From assembly GCF_011397115.1 (NCBI RefSeq), contig NZ_AP022822.1, positions 1,037,001 through 1,101,000 of the forward strand: a stretch of 64,000 nucleotides of DNA. The letters run 5' to 3'. Below the pieces are notes generated by a model. It was given only the letters and a program-made list of their open reading frames with translations, had not been told where the DNA came from and did no database searches. Made by a program: the position numbers and the translations under genes. Shown here piece by piece: positions 6,648-15,346 of this stretch; the first letter of the stretch is position 1; each line of letters begins with the position of its first letter. The stretch comes from Enterococcus saigonensis (GTDB taxonomy: Bacteria; Bacillota; Bacilli; Lactobacillales; Enterococcaceae).

Positions 6648-9398
6648 ATGAACCAAAATACAACGTATGCTGTAGTGGATATCGAAACAACGGGCACAGA
6701 TCCCAAGGTTGATCGTATTATCCAAATTGGCTGTGTTTTGATTAGAAACGGCCGTCTAATCAATCGTTTTGCGACAGATATTAATCCGGGAAGAAAAATT
6801 CCCAAGCAAATCCAAAATTTGACACATATTTCTAACAGCCGCGTTCAAAAAGCACCATATTTTGAGGACGTTGCTTTTATTGTTGCGGATTTATTGGCGG
6901 ATACGGTTTTTGTGGCGCATAATATTTTTTTTGATTATCAGTTTTTAAATGCGGAACTAAAACGTTGTGGCGTATCCCCTTTAAAAATTCCTGGTATAGA
7001 CACAGTGGAATTAGCACAAATTTTTTTGCCAGAAGAAAGTAGCTTTCGCTTAAGTGACTTGGCTGAAAGTTTTGGTTTGCAACATGATCATCCGCACCAA
7101 GCAGACAGTGATGCTGAAGTTACGGGTGCATTATTACTTTTTATTGAAGGGGTGATGCGTGATCTCCCTATAGTGACGTTGAAAGCTATCAGTGAATTAG
7201 CAACACTCACCGCCATGCAAACGAAAGATTATATCACCAATATCTATCACCAACAAGTTCAAGCTAATCCACCTCTATCATCTGATTTAGAGATAGTGGA
7301 GGGAATTGCTTTGAGAAAAAAAACTGTCGTATTGTATGAAGATACTTACTATCAGACAAAGTATCCCCAAAAGAAAACCCAAAAAGAAAAACTTTATCAA
7401 AATAAATTATCTTTTCGTAAAGAACAAGCGCGGCTTATGAATTTAGTACATCAGCATTTTACGCAGGATGAAACAAAAGATTTGTTAATTGAAGCTGCAA
7501 CAGGTATGGGCAAAACAATTGGCTATTTATTACCTGCTAGTTTTCTAGCTACGCCAGAAAAACCAGTAATTGTTAGTACGGTTTCGTTGTTATTACAAGA
7601 GCAGATCATGAAAAAAGATATTCCTTTGCTCAATCGTTTCTTAGAACGGAAAATACAAGCCGTTGTAGTAAAAAGTAAGCGTCATTATTTAGACTTAGCG
7701 AGATTTAAACAAACGCTAATTCAACCAATCTTACAAAAACAATATACACTCTATCAGATGGCGGTCTTAGTTTGGTTAACCAAAACGACAACAGGTGATT
7801 TTGGTGAACTAAATTTAATTAATTTAAATCATCTTTTCTTTCAAGATGTAGCCCATCGTGGTTTGAATTACTTATCAAAAAAATCACCTTTTTATCCCCA
7901 CGATTTTTTAAAGTTTTTAAACAGTCAAATGAAAGAAAGTAATTGTTTAATTGTTAATCATGCCTTTTTAGCACAAGAAAGTTTGCGTAAAGAACCGCTG
8001 CTGCCCCAGTCACCTTATCTTATTATCGATGAAGCGCACCATCTGCCAACAATTTGCGAAAGAATTGCTGCAGAATCCTTTAATACGTTTTCATTTGATA
8101 AACGGGTGCAATTGGCACTTAGTGATGAAGGTGTTTTTTCTCGGTTATCCGAGTATTTAATAGAAATTGAAGAAGGAAAGCGTTTAGCAAGACTACTACA
8201 AGAAGAATTAAAGGAATTAGTAACATGTTATGAAGTATTAACAGATTTATTAGTGCAAGAATTAAATCCAGAACAAGAAATTGTAACACCAGCAGATTTT
8301 TTTAAGTTCGAGAAAAAAACGTTGAAATATTTTAAAAAGATTGAACTGTTTTTAAATGAAATCAGTGAAATTAGGATGAGTTGGCAGCAATTTCTTGAAA
8401 AGCGCCATTTAGTTTGGGGAACGACAGCTCAAATTGATTTTGCGGCATTAGCAGATTTATTAGAGGAATTAGAAAAACAAAAACGGATTATGCAACGGTT
8501 TTGTCATGATTTTGATCCTCGGTATGTTCGGTGGATTTTAAGGCGAGAAAAACAAGTCGGTCTAACTTTTCAAGTAACGGATTTTAAAGCAGCTATCTTG
8601 CCTCAAACTAAGTGGTATCCGCGTTTTGAAAAGATTATTTATGTTGGCGGTGCGTTAAAACTTACAAAAGATCGCAATTTGTTTGCGAAGCGATTAGGTA
8701 TACCATCAGCTAGTTTAAAAATTGTGCCTGCTCCATTTGATTATGCAAGCCAAACGGAAATTTTAGTTCCAACGAAAGCAGTTCATATTCCGCAGCTTTC
8801 ACAAGGTGAATACAGCGAATTTTTGGCTGAAAATTTAACTCTCTTATTAAAAGATTTTAAACGTCCTGCTTTAGTATTATTTACGTCTCACGACGTTTTG
8901 CAAAAAGTATATGAAAAAATGCATTTAGTGTTTTTAGAAAATGGGCGTGAAATACTTGCCCAAGGTATAGGTGGTAGTCGGGATAAATTATTAAAACGAT
9001 TTAGTCAAAGTGATGCGGGAATTTTATTTGGCACGGATAGTTTTTGGGAGGGAATTGATTTGCCAGGAGAACAATTAGAGTTGGTAATTGTGACGCGGTT
9101 GCCCTTTGAAAACCCTAAGCGTCCTTTTATTAAAGCGCGTTATGCGTTTTTGAAAGCTATCGGCGTAGATCCATTTAATGAAGAAGCCTTGCCTAATGCA
9201 ATGTTAAAATTGCGACAAGCATATGGACGGCTTATCCGATTTCCAGAAGATCGTGGTGTGATGGTGGTATTGGATCGCCGTTTTGTCAATACTACTTATG
9301 GCAAAAAATTGCGTCAGGCCATCCCCAAAAAAGTTGCAATTACTGAATTACCGCTTTTAGAGATTACGTCAGAAATTACAAATTTTTTAAAAGGTTAG
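6648..9398 (+). CDS. dinG: DinG-type exonuclease/helicase
   Basis: A 916-residue protein. The N-terminal 170 residues are a DnaQ-like 3'-5' exonuclease (VVDIETTG at about 9-16; HQADSDAEVTG late in the domain). An XPD/DinG-type superfamily 2 helicase region follows: Walker A AATGMGKT near 283-290, a DEAH box (IDEAHH) near 460-465, and C-terminal motifs GTDSFWEGIDLPG and QAYGRLIRFPEDRG. The four-Cys iron-sulphur cluster of E. coli DinG is not visible, as in Bacillus and Staphylococcus homologues, where the nuclease activity dominates. I chose ATG 6648, preceded by TTAGGAG; ATG 6621 is an alternative. It heads the conserved dinG-ypmB-aspB-asnS order. Confidence 0.92.
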   Translation: MNQNTTYAVVDIETTGTDPKVDRIIQIGCVLIRNGRLINRFATDINPGRKIPKQIQNLTHISNSRVQKAPYFEDVAFIVADLLADTVFVAHNIFFDYQFLNAELKRCGVSPLKIPGIDTVELAQIFLPEESSFRLSDLAESFGLQHDHPHQADSDAEVTGALLLFIEGVMRDLPIVTLKAISELATLTAMQTKDYITNIYHQQVQANPPLSSDLEIVEGIALRKKTVVLYEDTYYQTKYPQKKTQKEKLYQNKLSFRKEQARLMNLVHQHFTQDETKDLLIEAATGMGKTIGYLLPASFLATPEKPVIVSTVSLLLQEQIMKKDIPLLNRFLERKIQAVVVKSKRHYLDLARFKQTLIQPILQKQYTLYQMAVLVWLTKTTTGDFGELNLINLNHLFFQDVAHRGLNYLSKKSPFYPHDFLKFLNSQMKESNCLIVNHAFLAQESLRKEPLLPQSPYLIIDEAHHLPTICERIAAESFNTFSFDKRVQLALSDEGVFSRLSEYLIEIEEGKRLARLLQEELKELVTCYEVLTDLLVQELNPEQEIVTPADFFKFEKKTLKYFKKIELFLNEISEIRMSWQQFLEKRHLVWGTTAQIDFAALADLLEELEKQKRIMQRFCHDFDPRYVRWILRREKQVGLTFQVTDFKAAILPQTKWYPRFEKIIYVGGALKLTKDRNLFAKRLGIPSASLKIVPAPFDYASQTEILVPTKAVHIPQLSQGEYSEFLAENLTLLLKDFKRPALVLFTSHDVLQKVYEKMHLVFLENGREILAQGIGGSRDKLLKRFSQSDAGILFGTDSFWEGIDLPGEQLELVIVTRLPFENPKRPFIKARYAFLKAIGVDPFNEEALPNAMLKLRQAYGRLIRFPEDRGVMVVLDRRFVNTTYGKKLRQAIPKKVAITELPLLEITSEITNFLKG

Positions 9399-9477
9399 TT
9401 TTTTTAGGTAATGAAAAACTTTTTGTTTTGAAATCTGCTATAATTAAAAGCAATTATCACAAAAGGAGCGTCAACCT

Positions 9478-9981
9478 GTGAAAAAAAACTTGGCAAAAGA
9501 AGAGCGTCAAGAATTAATTTTATTTATTATTTCGGGCGTTTTAGTCATAATTATTGCTTTGGGAATATTAGGCTATTTGAAGGCGCAAAGTCCAATGCAG
9601 CAAGCTAAAAAAGAGGCAATCGCTTTAGCAAAAAAACACACCGATCTAATCGATGTCGACGAATTTTATTGGTATAATCGCCAACAAACATATTTTAGTT
9701 TGGTTGGTAGTGATAAAAAAGGAGAAACAATTGCTGTTATCGTACCGAAATCAGGAGATAAACTTACAGTATTGCCGCAAAAAGAAGGCATTACAGCTGA
9801 TAAAGCTAAAGCTTTAGTAAATAATACGTTTCATAGCCAGACAGCAAAAAAAGCCGAATTAGGCATGTACGATAAAAAGCCAGTATGGGAAGTAATGACA
9901 ACAGATAAGCAAGGTCAGATTACTTATTATTTATTATCCTTTGAAAAAGGGGAAGAAATAAAAGTTATTAAAGATGTGTAA
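9478..9981 (+). CDS. ypmB: YpmB-like membrane-anchored PepSY/DUF5590 protein
   Basis: A 167-residue protein with a short Lys-rich cytoplasmic start, one membrane helix (about residues 14-33) and an extracytoplasmic part containing two PepSY-like repeats (AKKEAIALAKKH and TADKAKALVNNTF). The GTG start follows AAAAGGAG. Its place between dinG and the aminotransferase gene matches Bacillus ypmB. Function is unknown; PepSY domains often restrain peptidases or bind envelope partners. A TATAAT at 9439-9444 suggests it may have its own promoter. Confidence 0.8.
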   Translation: MKKNLAKEERQELILFIISGVLVIIIALGILGYLKAQSPMQQAKKEAIALAKKHTDLIDVDEFYWYNRQQTYFSLVGSDKKGETIAVIVPKSGDKLTVLPQKEGITADKAKALVNNTFHSQTAKKAELGMYDKKPVWEVMTTDKQGQITYYLLSFEKGEEIKVIKDV

Positions 9982-10068
9982 GTTTCGAAAATAGTTTGTT
10001 ATTCCGAAAAAATTTCGGTAAAAATAACTGCTTCACGATTTTTCTATTTTATTGAGGAGATGATGAGT

Positions 10069-11262
10069 ATGAAATTATCACAACGGGCCCAAAAGTTAGA
10101 GCCATCTGTAACACTGGCAGCTGCCGCTAAAGCAAAGGCATTAAAGGCAAAAGGAGTAGACGTTTTGAGCTTAACGGTAGGCGAACCCGATTTTACTACG
10201 CCCCAAAATATAAAAGATGCAGCAATCACGGCAATTACTTCGGGGCAGGCTAGTTTTTATACGCAATCTGCGGGGATTCCAGAGCTACGCCAAGAAATTG
10301 TAGCGTATATGAAAAAGTACTACCACCTTGACTATGCTGTTGAAGAAACAATCGTGACAGATGGGGCAAAATATGCGTTATATAATTTGTTCCAAGCTAT
10401 TTTGGATAAAGGCGATGAAGTTATTATTCCTGTTCCTTATTGGGTTAGTTATGGTGAACAAGTCAAATTGGCTGAAGGGGTTCCTGTGTACGTAGATGGC
10501 TTATTTGAAAACGACTTTAAAGTAACAGTAGAACAATTAGAAAAAGCAAAAACCAAGCAAACTGTTGCCGTAATTATTAATTCGCCTTCAAATCCAACTG
10601 GAATGATTTATACAAAAGAAGAGCTAACCGCAATTGGTAACTGGGCGGTTGAAAATGACATCTTGATTGTTGCAGATGATATTTATGGTCGTTTAGTCTA
10701 TGACGGTAACCAATTTACACCTATAGCAACATTATCAAAAGCAATTGCCAAGCAAACGATTGTAATTAACGGTGTTTCAAAAACATACGCGATGACCGGT
10801 TGGCGGATTGGTTTTGCAGTAGGTGATGCAAAAATTATTAAAGCAATGACCAACATTGCTTCCCAGTCAACGAGTAATCCAACTGCTGCCAGCCAATACG
10901 CAGCTTTGGAAGCATTAAGAGGTGACCAAACTTCTGTGGAAAAAATGCGAGTTGCTTTTGAAGAACGCTTGAATAAATTATATCCTTTAGTAGCTGCAAT
11001 CCCAGGCGTCGAATTAAAAAAACCACAAGGGGCATTTTATTTATTTCCAAATATCAAAAAAACAATGGAAATGTGCGGCTATAATGACGTAAATGTTTTT
11101 GTAGAAGATTTATTAGAAGAAGGACACGTCGCATTAGTTACCGGTGCAGGGTTTGGTGCACCAGAAAATGTTCGTATCAGCTATGCTGCAAGTTGGGAAC
11201 TTTTGGAAGAAGCAGTTAGAAGAATTCATAAATTTGTTGAAAACAAACGTAATAAAGATTAG
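10069..11262 (+). CDS. aspB: Class I aspartate/aromatic aminotransferase (AspB-like)
   Basis: A 397-residue PLP-dependent aminotransferase of fold type I. The PLP lysine lies in GVSKTYAMTGWRIGF. Other conserved blocks are LTVGEPDFTTP near the N-terminus, NSPSNPTGM and VADDIYGRLVYDG, with a C-terminal Arg in NVRISYAAS binding the substrate carboxylate. It probably interconverts aspartate/2-oxoglutarate with oxaloacetate/glutamate. ATG 10069 was chosen because GAGGAG at 10054-10059 is spaced properly for it; ATGs at 10060 and 10063 are too close. The asnS gene follows after 62 bases, linking aspartate and asparagine metabolism. Confidence 0.93.
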   Translation: MKLSQRAQKLEPSVTLAAAAKAKALKAKGVDVLSLTVGEPDFTTPQNIKDAAITAITSGQASFYTQSAGIPELRQEIVAYMKKYYHLDYAVEETIVTDGAKYALYNLFQAILDKGDEVIIPVPYWVSYGEQVKLAEGVPVYVDGLFENDFKVTVEQLEKAKTKQTVAVIINSPSNPTGMIYTKEELTAIGNWAVENDILIVADDIYGRLVYDGNQFTPIATLSKAIAKQTIVINGVSKTYAMTGWRIGFAVGDAKIIKAMTNIASQSTSNPTAASQYAALEALRGDQTSVEKMRVAFEERLNKLYPLVAAIPGVELKKPQGAFYLFPNIKKTMEMCGYNDVNVFVEDLLEEGHVALVTGAGFGAPENVRISYAASWELLEEAVRRIHKFVENKRNKD

Positions 11263-11324
11263 AATGCTAGAGAGAAATCCTTAAAATATCGATTATTGTG
11301 AATAGAAGAATAGGAGAGACACAG

Positions 11325-12623
11325 GTGGAACAAATTCAAATTATTGACGCAAAAAAACACGTTGGTGAAATTGTTACAATTGGTGCTTGGGTGGCTAATA
11401 AACGTTCAAGTGGTAAAATTGCTTTCTTACAACTACGAGATGGGACAGCTTACTTTCAAGGTGTAGTAGTAAAAAGTGAAGTCCCTGAAGAAGTTTTTCA
11501 AATGGCGAAAAATTTAAATCAGGAAACTTCTATTGTGGTAACGGGTGAAATTCGTGAAGATAGTCGTTCAAAGTTTGGCTATGAGATTGGTGTACAAAAC
11601 ATTGAAATTATTGGAGAAAGTCAAGACTATCCGATTACACCAAAAGAACATGGAACAGACTTTTTGATGGATCATCGCCATTTGTGGTTACGTTCATCAC
11701 GTCAGCACGCTATTATGCAAATTCGTAATGAATTGATTCGCGCAAGTTATGAATTCTTTAATAAAGAGGGTTTTGTTAAGATTGATCCTCCCATTTTAAC
11801 GGGTTCAGCACCAGAGGGAACGACTGATTTATTTGAAACGAATTATTTTGATCAAAAAGCTTATTTATCTCAATCAGGTCAACTTTACATGGAAGCTGCA
11901 GCGATGGCTTTTGGCAAAGTATTTTCATTTGGTCCGACTTTTAGAGCGGAAAAATCTAAAACTCGTCGTCATTTGATTGAGTTTTGGATGTTAGAACCTG
12001 AAATGGCCTTCATGCATCAAGAAGAAAGCCTAGAAGTCCAAGAACAATATGTGGCGTATCTGGTACAAAGTGTTTTGGATAATTGTGATTATGCATTACA
12101 TGTTTTAAAACGCGATCGCGCTGTTTTAGAAAAATATACACAACTTCCTTTCCCACGTATTACGTATGATGATGCAATCAAATTGTTAGAAGAAAATGGT
12201 TTTGACGATATAAAATGGGGGGATGATTTTGGTTCTCCTCACGAAACGTTCATTGCCAACTCTTTTGATCGTCCAGTTTTCATTTTGAATTATCCAAAAG
12301 CAATCAAACCCTTTTACATGAAACCACATCCAACTCGTGAAGATTTGGTGATTTGTGCCGATATGATTGCCCCAGAAGGATATGGTGAAATTATTGGTGG
12401 TTCAGAACGAGCAACTGATTATGAATATCTTTTAGAACAAATCCGTGCTCATGGATTAGATGAAAATGAATATTCATGGTATTTAGATTTACGTAAATAT
12501 GGTTCAGTTCCGCATTCCGGTTTTGGCTTAGGTTTAGAAAGAACCGTGACTTGGTTAGCGGGTATTGAACATGTCCGTGAAGCTATTCCATTCCCACGTT
12601 TATTAAATCGGATTTATCCATAA
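11325..12623 (+). CDS. asnS: Asparaginyl-tRNA synthetase
   Basis: A 432-residue class IIb aminoacyl-tRNA synthetase. An N-terminal OB-fold anticodon-binding domain (about residues 12-105) precedes the catalytic domain. Motif 2 appears as FGPTFRAEKSKTRRHLIEFWM and motif 3 as HSGFGLGLERTVTWL near the C-terminus. The enzyme charges tRNA-Asn with asparagine. GTG 11325 is preferred because AGGAGAG lies upstream with normal spacing; an in-frame GTG at 11298 is less likely. No T-box leader is seen in the short gap after aspB. A strong terminator follows. Confidence 0.95.
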   Translation: MEQIQIIDAKKHVGEIVTIGAWVANKRSSGKIAFLQLRDGTAYFQGVVVKSEVPEEVFQMAKNLNQETSIVVTGEIREDSRSKFGYEIGVQNIEIIGESQDYPITPKEHGTDFLMDHRHLWLRSSRQHAIMQIRNELIRASYEFFNKEGFVKIDPPILTGSAPEGTTDLFETNYFDQKAYLSQSGQLYMEAAAMAFGKVFSFGPTFRAEKSKTRRHLIEFWMLEPEMAFMHQEESLEVQEQYVAYLVQSVLDNCDYALHVLKRDRAVLEKYTQLPFPRITYDDAIKLLEENGFDDIKWGDDFGSPHETFIANSFDRPVFILNYPKAIKPFYMKPHPTREDLVICADMIAPEGYGEIIGGSERATDYEYLLEQIRAHGLDENEYSWYLDLRKYGSVPHSGFGLGLERTVTWLAGIEHVREAIPFPRLLNRIYP

Positions 12624-12628
12624 CAATG

Positions 12629-12662
12629 AAACTGCCGCTGGCTAATTGCGGCAGTTTTTTTA
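12629..12662 (+). terminator. Terminator after asnS
   Basis: AAACTGCCGC pairs with GCGGCAGTTT around loop TGGCTAATT, followed by T residues. Confidence 0.9.
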
Positions 12663-12749
12663 CATCTCTATCAAACCTTTGTTTTTTTAGTCTCTGCTTT
12701 ACTAAATCCTATTATTTTATTTCTATTTTAAATCATTTGTTTAAAATTG

Positions 12750-12828
12750 GTATATATGTATATACAAGTGAAAAATATTGGTTTAATGCTTGATTTCCTT
12801 GAATGTCGTAAGAAAGGTATGTTATGAT
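12750..12828 (+). promoter_or_regulatory. Promoter with upstream inverted repeat (possible operator)
   Basis: TTGAAT (12799-12804) and TATGAT (12823-12828) are 18 bases apart, placing a transcription start near 12835. Upstream lies the inverted repeat GTATATA-TG-TATATAC (12750-12765), which could bind a dimeric regulator. The regulator cannot be named. Confidence 0.5.
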
Positions 12829-12863
12829 GGGTGCAACACAGGAAAAGAAAAGGGGTTATAAAA

Positions 12864-13094
12864 GTGATAGCAGAAAAATCAATCGTGTTAGGTAAGCAAT
12901 ATATGGTACAACCAAAAGGGTTTCACCGTGCAATTTTAGCAACCGCAGCAAAAGTAGCAGCAGACGGCATTGTTTTTAAAGTCGATTTTTGTGAGCTTTG
13001 CGATCGCGACAAAGTATCACCAAATAATTCCTATGTAACAGCTACCAGCTATGATGTAAAACGTGTTGTTGGAGAAAATTGTTTTTTTAGCTAA
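12864..13094 (+). CDS. Small conserved protein of unknown function
   Basis: A 76-residue soluble protein starting at GTG 12864, with AAGGGG nine bases upstream. An upstream in-frame GTG at 12831 lies at or before the predicted transcription start and has no ribosome binding site. The sequence contains a C-x-x-C pair (FCELCDRD) and a third Cys near the end (ENCFFS), so metal binding or redox activity is possible but unproven. It forms a one-gene unit with its own promoter and terminator. I do not recognise the family. Confidence 0.7.
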   Translation: MIAEKSIVLGKQYMVQPKGFHRAILATAAKVAADGIVFKVDFCELCDRDKVSPNNSYVTATSYDVKRVVGENCFFS

Positions 13095-13109
13095 TTATAT
13101 TGTGATTTT

Positions 13110-13141
13110 AAACCACGGTCTTTTAGACTGTGGTTTTTTTG
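13110..13141 (+). terminator. Terminator after the small Cys-containing gene
   Basis: AAACCACGGTC pairs with GACTGTGGTTT (one G-T pair) around TTTTA, followed by a T-run. Confidence 0.85.
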
Positions 13142-13462
13142 TGGCAAAAGAGTATCAGATAGTGAGGAAAAAATACTTTTTTTAAATGTTTTTTTCGTTA
13201 AACTAAATTTAAAAAAATCAAACTTGGATTTCGTCAAAGGTCTTCTTACCTTAGCAAATGATATAAAATTTGCCGTTTCTTTTTTAGATTGTCTTTTAAA
13301 TTTTGCAACTTATTATTTAATAAAAAAGATTTTGCAAAATAAAATAGATAGAAAAGCTAATATTTCACCAAAAATACAATCTTAATATGACAGTTTGTTT
13401 ACAATTATTTTCAATCATTGGCTTTTCATGTACAATAGACCATAGTGTAAAAAGGAGTAAAT
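13142..13462 (+). other. Intergenic region upstream of the teichoic acid locus
   Basis: About 320 AT-rich bases. An open frame ends at TAA 13383-13385 and reads like protein (DFVKGLLTLANDIKFAVSFL), but it has no ATG, no GTG/TTG with a ribosome binding site, and follows a terminator. It may be chance or a gene remnant. The 3' end holds the tagB promoter. Confidence 0.4.
13408..13436 (+). promoter_or_regulatory. Promoter of the teichoic acid operon
   Basis: TTTTCA (13408-13413) and TACAAT (13431-13436) with a 17-base spacer, 26 bases before the tagB start. AAAGGAG follows as ribosome binding site. Confidence 0.6.
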
Positions 13463-14602
13463 ATGAAAACAGTCAGTGTAGTGGCAAAAAATGGTTATCT
13501 GAAATTGATTCATCTATTAAGCCAACGCCCAGTGCAAAAAAAGAAAATTGTATTTTTACTTAGTTTTCCAACAACAAGCAATATTATACTTGATTGTCTT
13601 GCGCCGCATTTTAAACACGAGTTAGTTATTGGCTATATGGATAACAGTGAGGCATTAGCACAAACATATCAAAAATATGGTTGTAAAATATACTCACTGA
13701 CGGGAAAGAAAATTTTTACTAGTGAGATTGTTGCCTTAACAAAAAATGCTGATATCGTGTTGTGTGATAATTACTTTGCTTTTTTAGCGGGAATTTTCTT
13801 TGACAAAAATACGGCAGTTTTACAATTGTGGCATGCTAATGGCGCTGCGAAGTCTTTTGGATTAGAAGCAAAATATGCAAAGAGCGCAAGTAGTGAGGAC
13901 AAAAAACGGTATCAATCGGTTTATAAACGTTTTACGCATTATGTAGTCGGATCAAAAAAGATGATGACCATTTTTAAAGACAGTTATCAAACAACTACGG
14001 CTGAATTTTTACCCTTTGGCTATTTACCGACTGATATATATTTTGATCAAAATATAAAAATTTATAACGAGAAAAAGTTTGCGGAAAAATTTGGTGCTAA
14101 GAAAACACTATTATATGCGCCAACTTATCGTGAGAATTATGAAACACCATTATTAGATTTTAAAAAATTAGAGACAGAACTGGGGGGGCAGTGGCAAATA
14201 CTTGCTCATCCGCATCCCCACGACAAAATCTTGCAAGCAAAACTTGCTACTTATGAAAATGTGGTGACAGATTTTGAATCACTTTCACTGCAGGCGTTAT
14301 TGCAAAATGTTGATTGTTTAATATCGGATTATTCTTCTGTTCCTTTTGAGTATGCCTTAGTAAATCCAAGTGGAAAACTTATTTATTATTGTCCAGATTT
14401 TGATAAGTATAATGAAACTGTAGGTTTGCAAAAAGATTTTAGTACGTGGTTACCAAAAGTATTAATTACAAATGAAGCAGCGTTAAGAAAGCTGATTGCA
14501 GCTTATCCTTACAAAAGTCTAGCCAATTTCAACGAACTGTGGAACACTTATAACAAAGGAAATGCTTGTAAACAACTGATAGAATGGATTGAAAAAAGAT
14601 GA
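13463..14602 (+). CDS. tagB: TagB-like CDP-glycerol glycerophosphotransferase (teichoic acid primase)
   Basis: A 379-residue member of the TagB/TagF family (glycerophosphotransferase, GT-B-like fold). It transfers glycerol-phosphate from CDP-glycerol, here most likely to the ManNAc-GlcNAc-PP-undecaprenol primer made by TagA. Family hallmarks are visible: LWHANGAAKSFG in the first half, LLYAPTYREN, the HPHP block (ILAHPHPHDK) and the late ISDYSSVPFEYA. Its length matches TagB rather than the longer TagF polymerase. The protein lacks a signal peptide and should act at the inner membrane face through an amphipathic surface. It overlaps tagA by four bases (ATGA). Confidence 0.88.
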   Translation: MKTVSVVAKNGYLKLIHLLSQRPVQKKKIVFLLSFPTTSNIILDCLAPHFKHELVIGYMDNSEALAQTYQKYGCKIYSLTGKKIFTSEIVALTKNADIVLCDNYFAFLAGIFFDKNTAVLQLWHANGAAKSFGLEAKYAKSASSEDKKRYQSVYKRFTHYVVGSKKMMTIFKDSYQTTTAEFLPFGYLPTDIYFDQNIKIYNEKKFAEKFGAKKTLLYAPTYRENYETPLLDFKKLETELGGQWQILAHPHPHDKILQAKLATYENVVTDFESLSLQALLQNVDCLISDYSSVPFEYALVNPSGKLIYYCPDFDKYNETVGLQKDFSTWLPKVLITNEAALRKLIAAYPYKSLANFNELWNTYNKGNACKQLIEWIEKR

Positions 14603-15333
14603 GGGAATTGATTCTAGGATTACCTGTTGATCAAATTACGTACGGAGACATTTTAACAGAGGTGCCCAAATTTTTAGCTAGCAATCGCAAGATGAGTATT
14701 ATTAGTGTGAACCCACAAATTGCCCTTGAGGCTAAAAAATATCCGAGTGTTGTTGACTTGATTGAAAAAAGTACTCATCGTATTCCAGATGGTATTGGAA
14801 TTGTTTTGGTATCAAAAATGACCGGTGGTAAAATAAAAGAACGTGTAGCGGGCTTTGATTTAATGGTAAAACTTTTGGAATATGCCGATAAAACACAGAA
14901 AAAGTGTTTTTTTTATGGTGCTAAACCGGAAATTTTAAAAAGCACTATCAAAAATATTCATAAAGATTATCCAAATTTAATCGTTGCCGGCAGCATCGAC
15001 GGCTACACGAAAATGACAAATCATGAAATTGTTACCCAGATGAATGCTGTACAGCCAGATTTTGTTTTTGTCGCCTTAGGATTTCCGCGCCAAGAACTTT
15101 GGCTAGCAGAAAATATGGCTAGTGTAAATGGTCGTGTCTTTCAGGATGTTGGTGGGAGCTTTGATGTTTTAAGCGGACATGTTAAACGCGCACCAGAGTT
15201 TTTTATTAAAACACATTTAGAATGGCTATATCGTTCACTAAGTAATCCTACGCGAATTGGACGAATTGTACAGTTGCCAATTTTTGCAGTAAAAAGTTTG
15301 TGGTGGAAGATGAGGAATGGGGGAAGAGACTAG
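14599..15333 (+). CDS. tagA: TagA: N-acetylglucosaminyldiphosphoundecaprenol ManNAc transferase
   Basis: A 244-residue WecG/TagA/CpsF family glycosyltransferase (GT26). It adds N-acetylmannosamine to GlcNAc-PP-undecaprenol, the first committed step of wall teichoic acid linkage-unit synthesis. Motifs seen: SVNPQIALEAKKYP, the conserved THRIPDGIGIV block carrying the catalytic Asp (about residue 64), FFYGAKPEIL, PDFVFVALGFPRQELWL and QDVGGSFDVLSG. The C-terminal segment with Arg-rich helices (PTRIGRIVQLP) probably contacts the membrane. Translational coupling to tagB supports a joint role in making the primer. Confidence 0.92.
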   Translation: MRELILGLPVDQITYGDILTEVPKFLASNRKMSIISVNPQIALEAKKYPSVVDLIEKSTHRIPDGIGIVLVSKMTGGKIKERVAGFDLMVKLLEYADKTQKKCFFYGAKPEILKSTIKNIHKDYPNLIVAGSIDGYTKMTNHEIVTQMNAVQPDFVFVALGFPRQELWLAENMASVNGRVFQDVGGSFDVLSGHVKRAPEFFIKTHLEWLYRSLSNPTRIGRIVQLPIFAVKSLWWKMRNGGRD

Positions 15334-15346
15334 ATTATAGTCAACT

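Noticed and set aside
10004..10018. Hairpin CCGAAA/TTTCGG between ypmB and the aminotransferase gene as a terminator
   Set aside because: The stem is only six pairs and no T-run follows on either strand.
11263..11324. T-box leader for asnS
   Set aside because: The gap after the aminotransferase gene is only about 60 bases and contains no T-box sequence or terminator/antiterminator pair.
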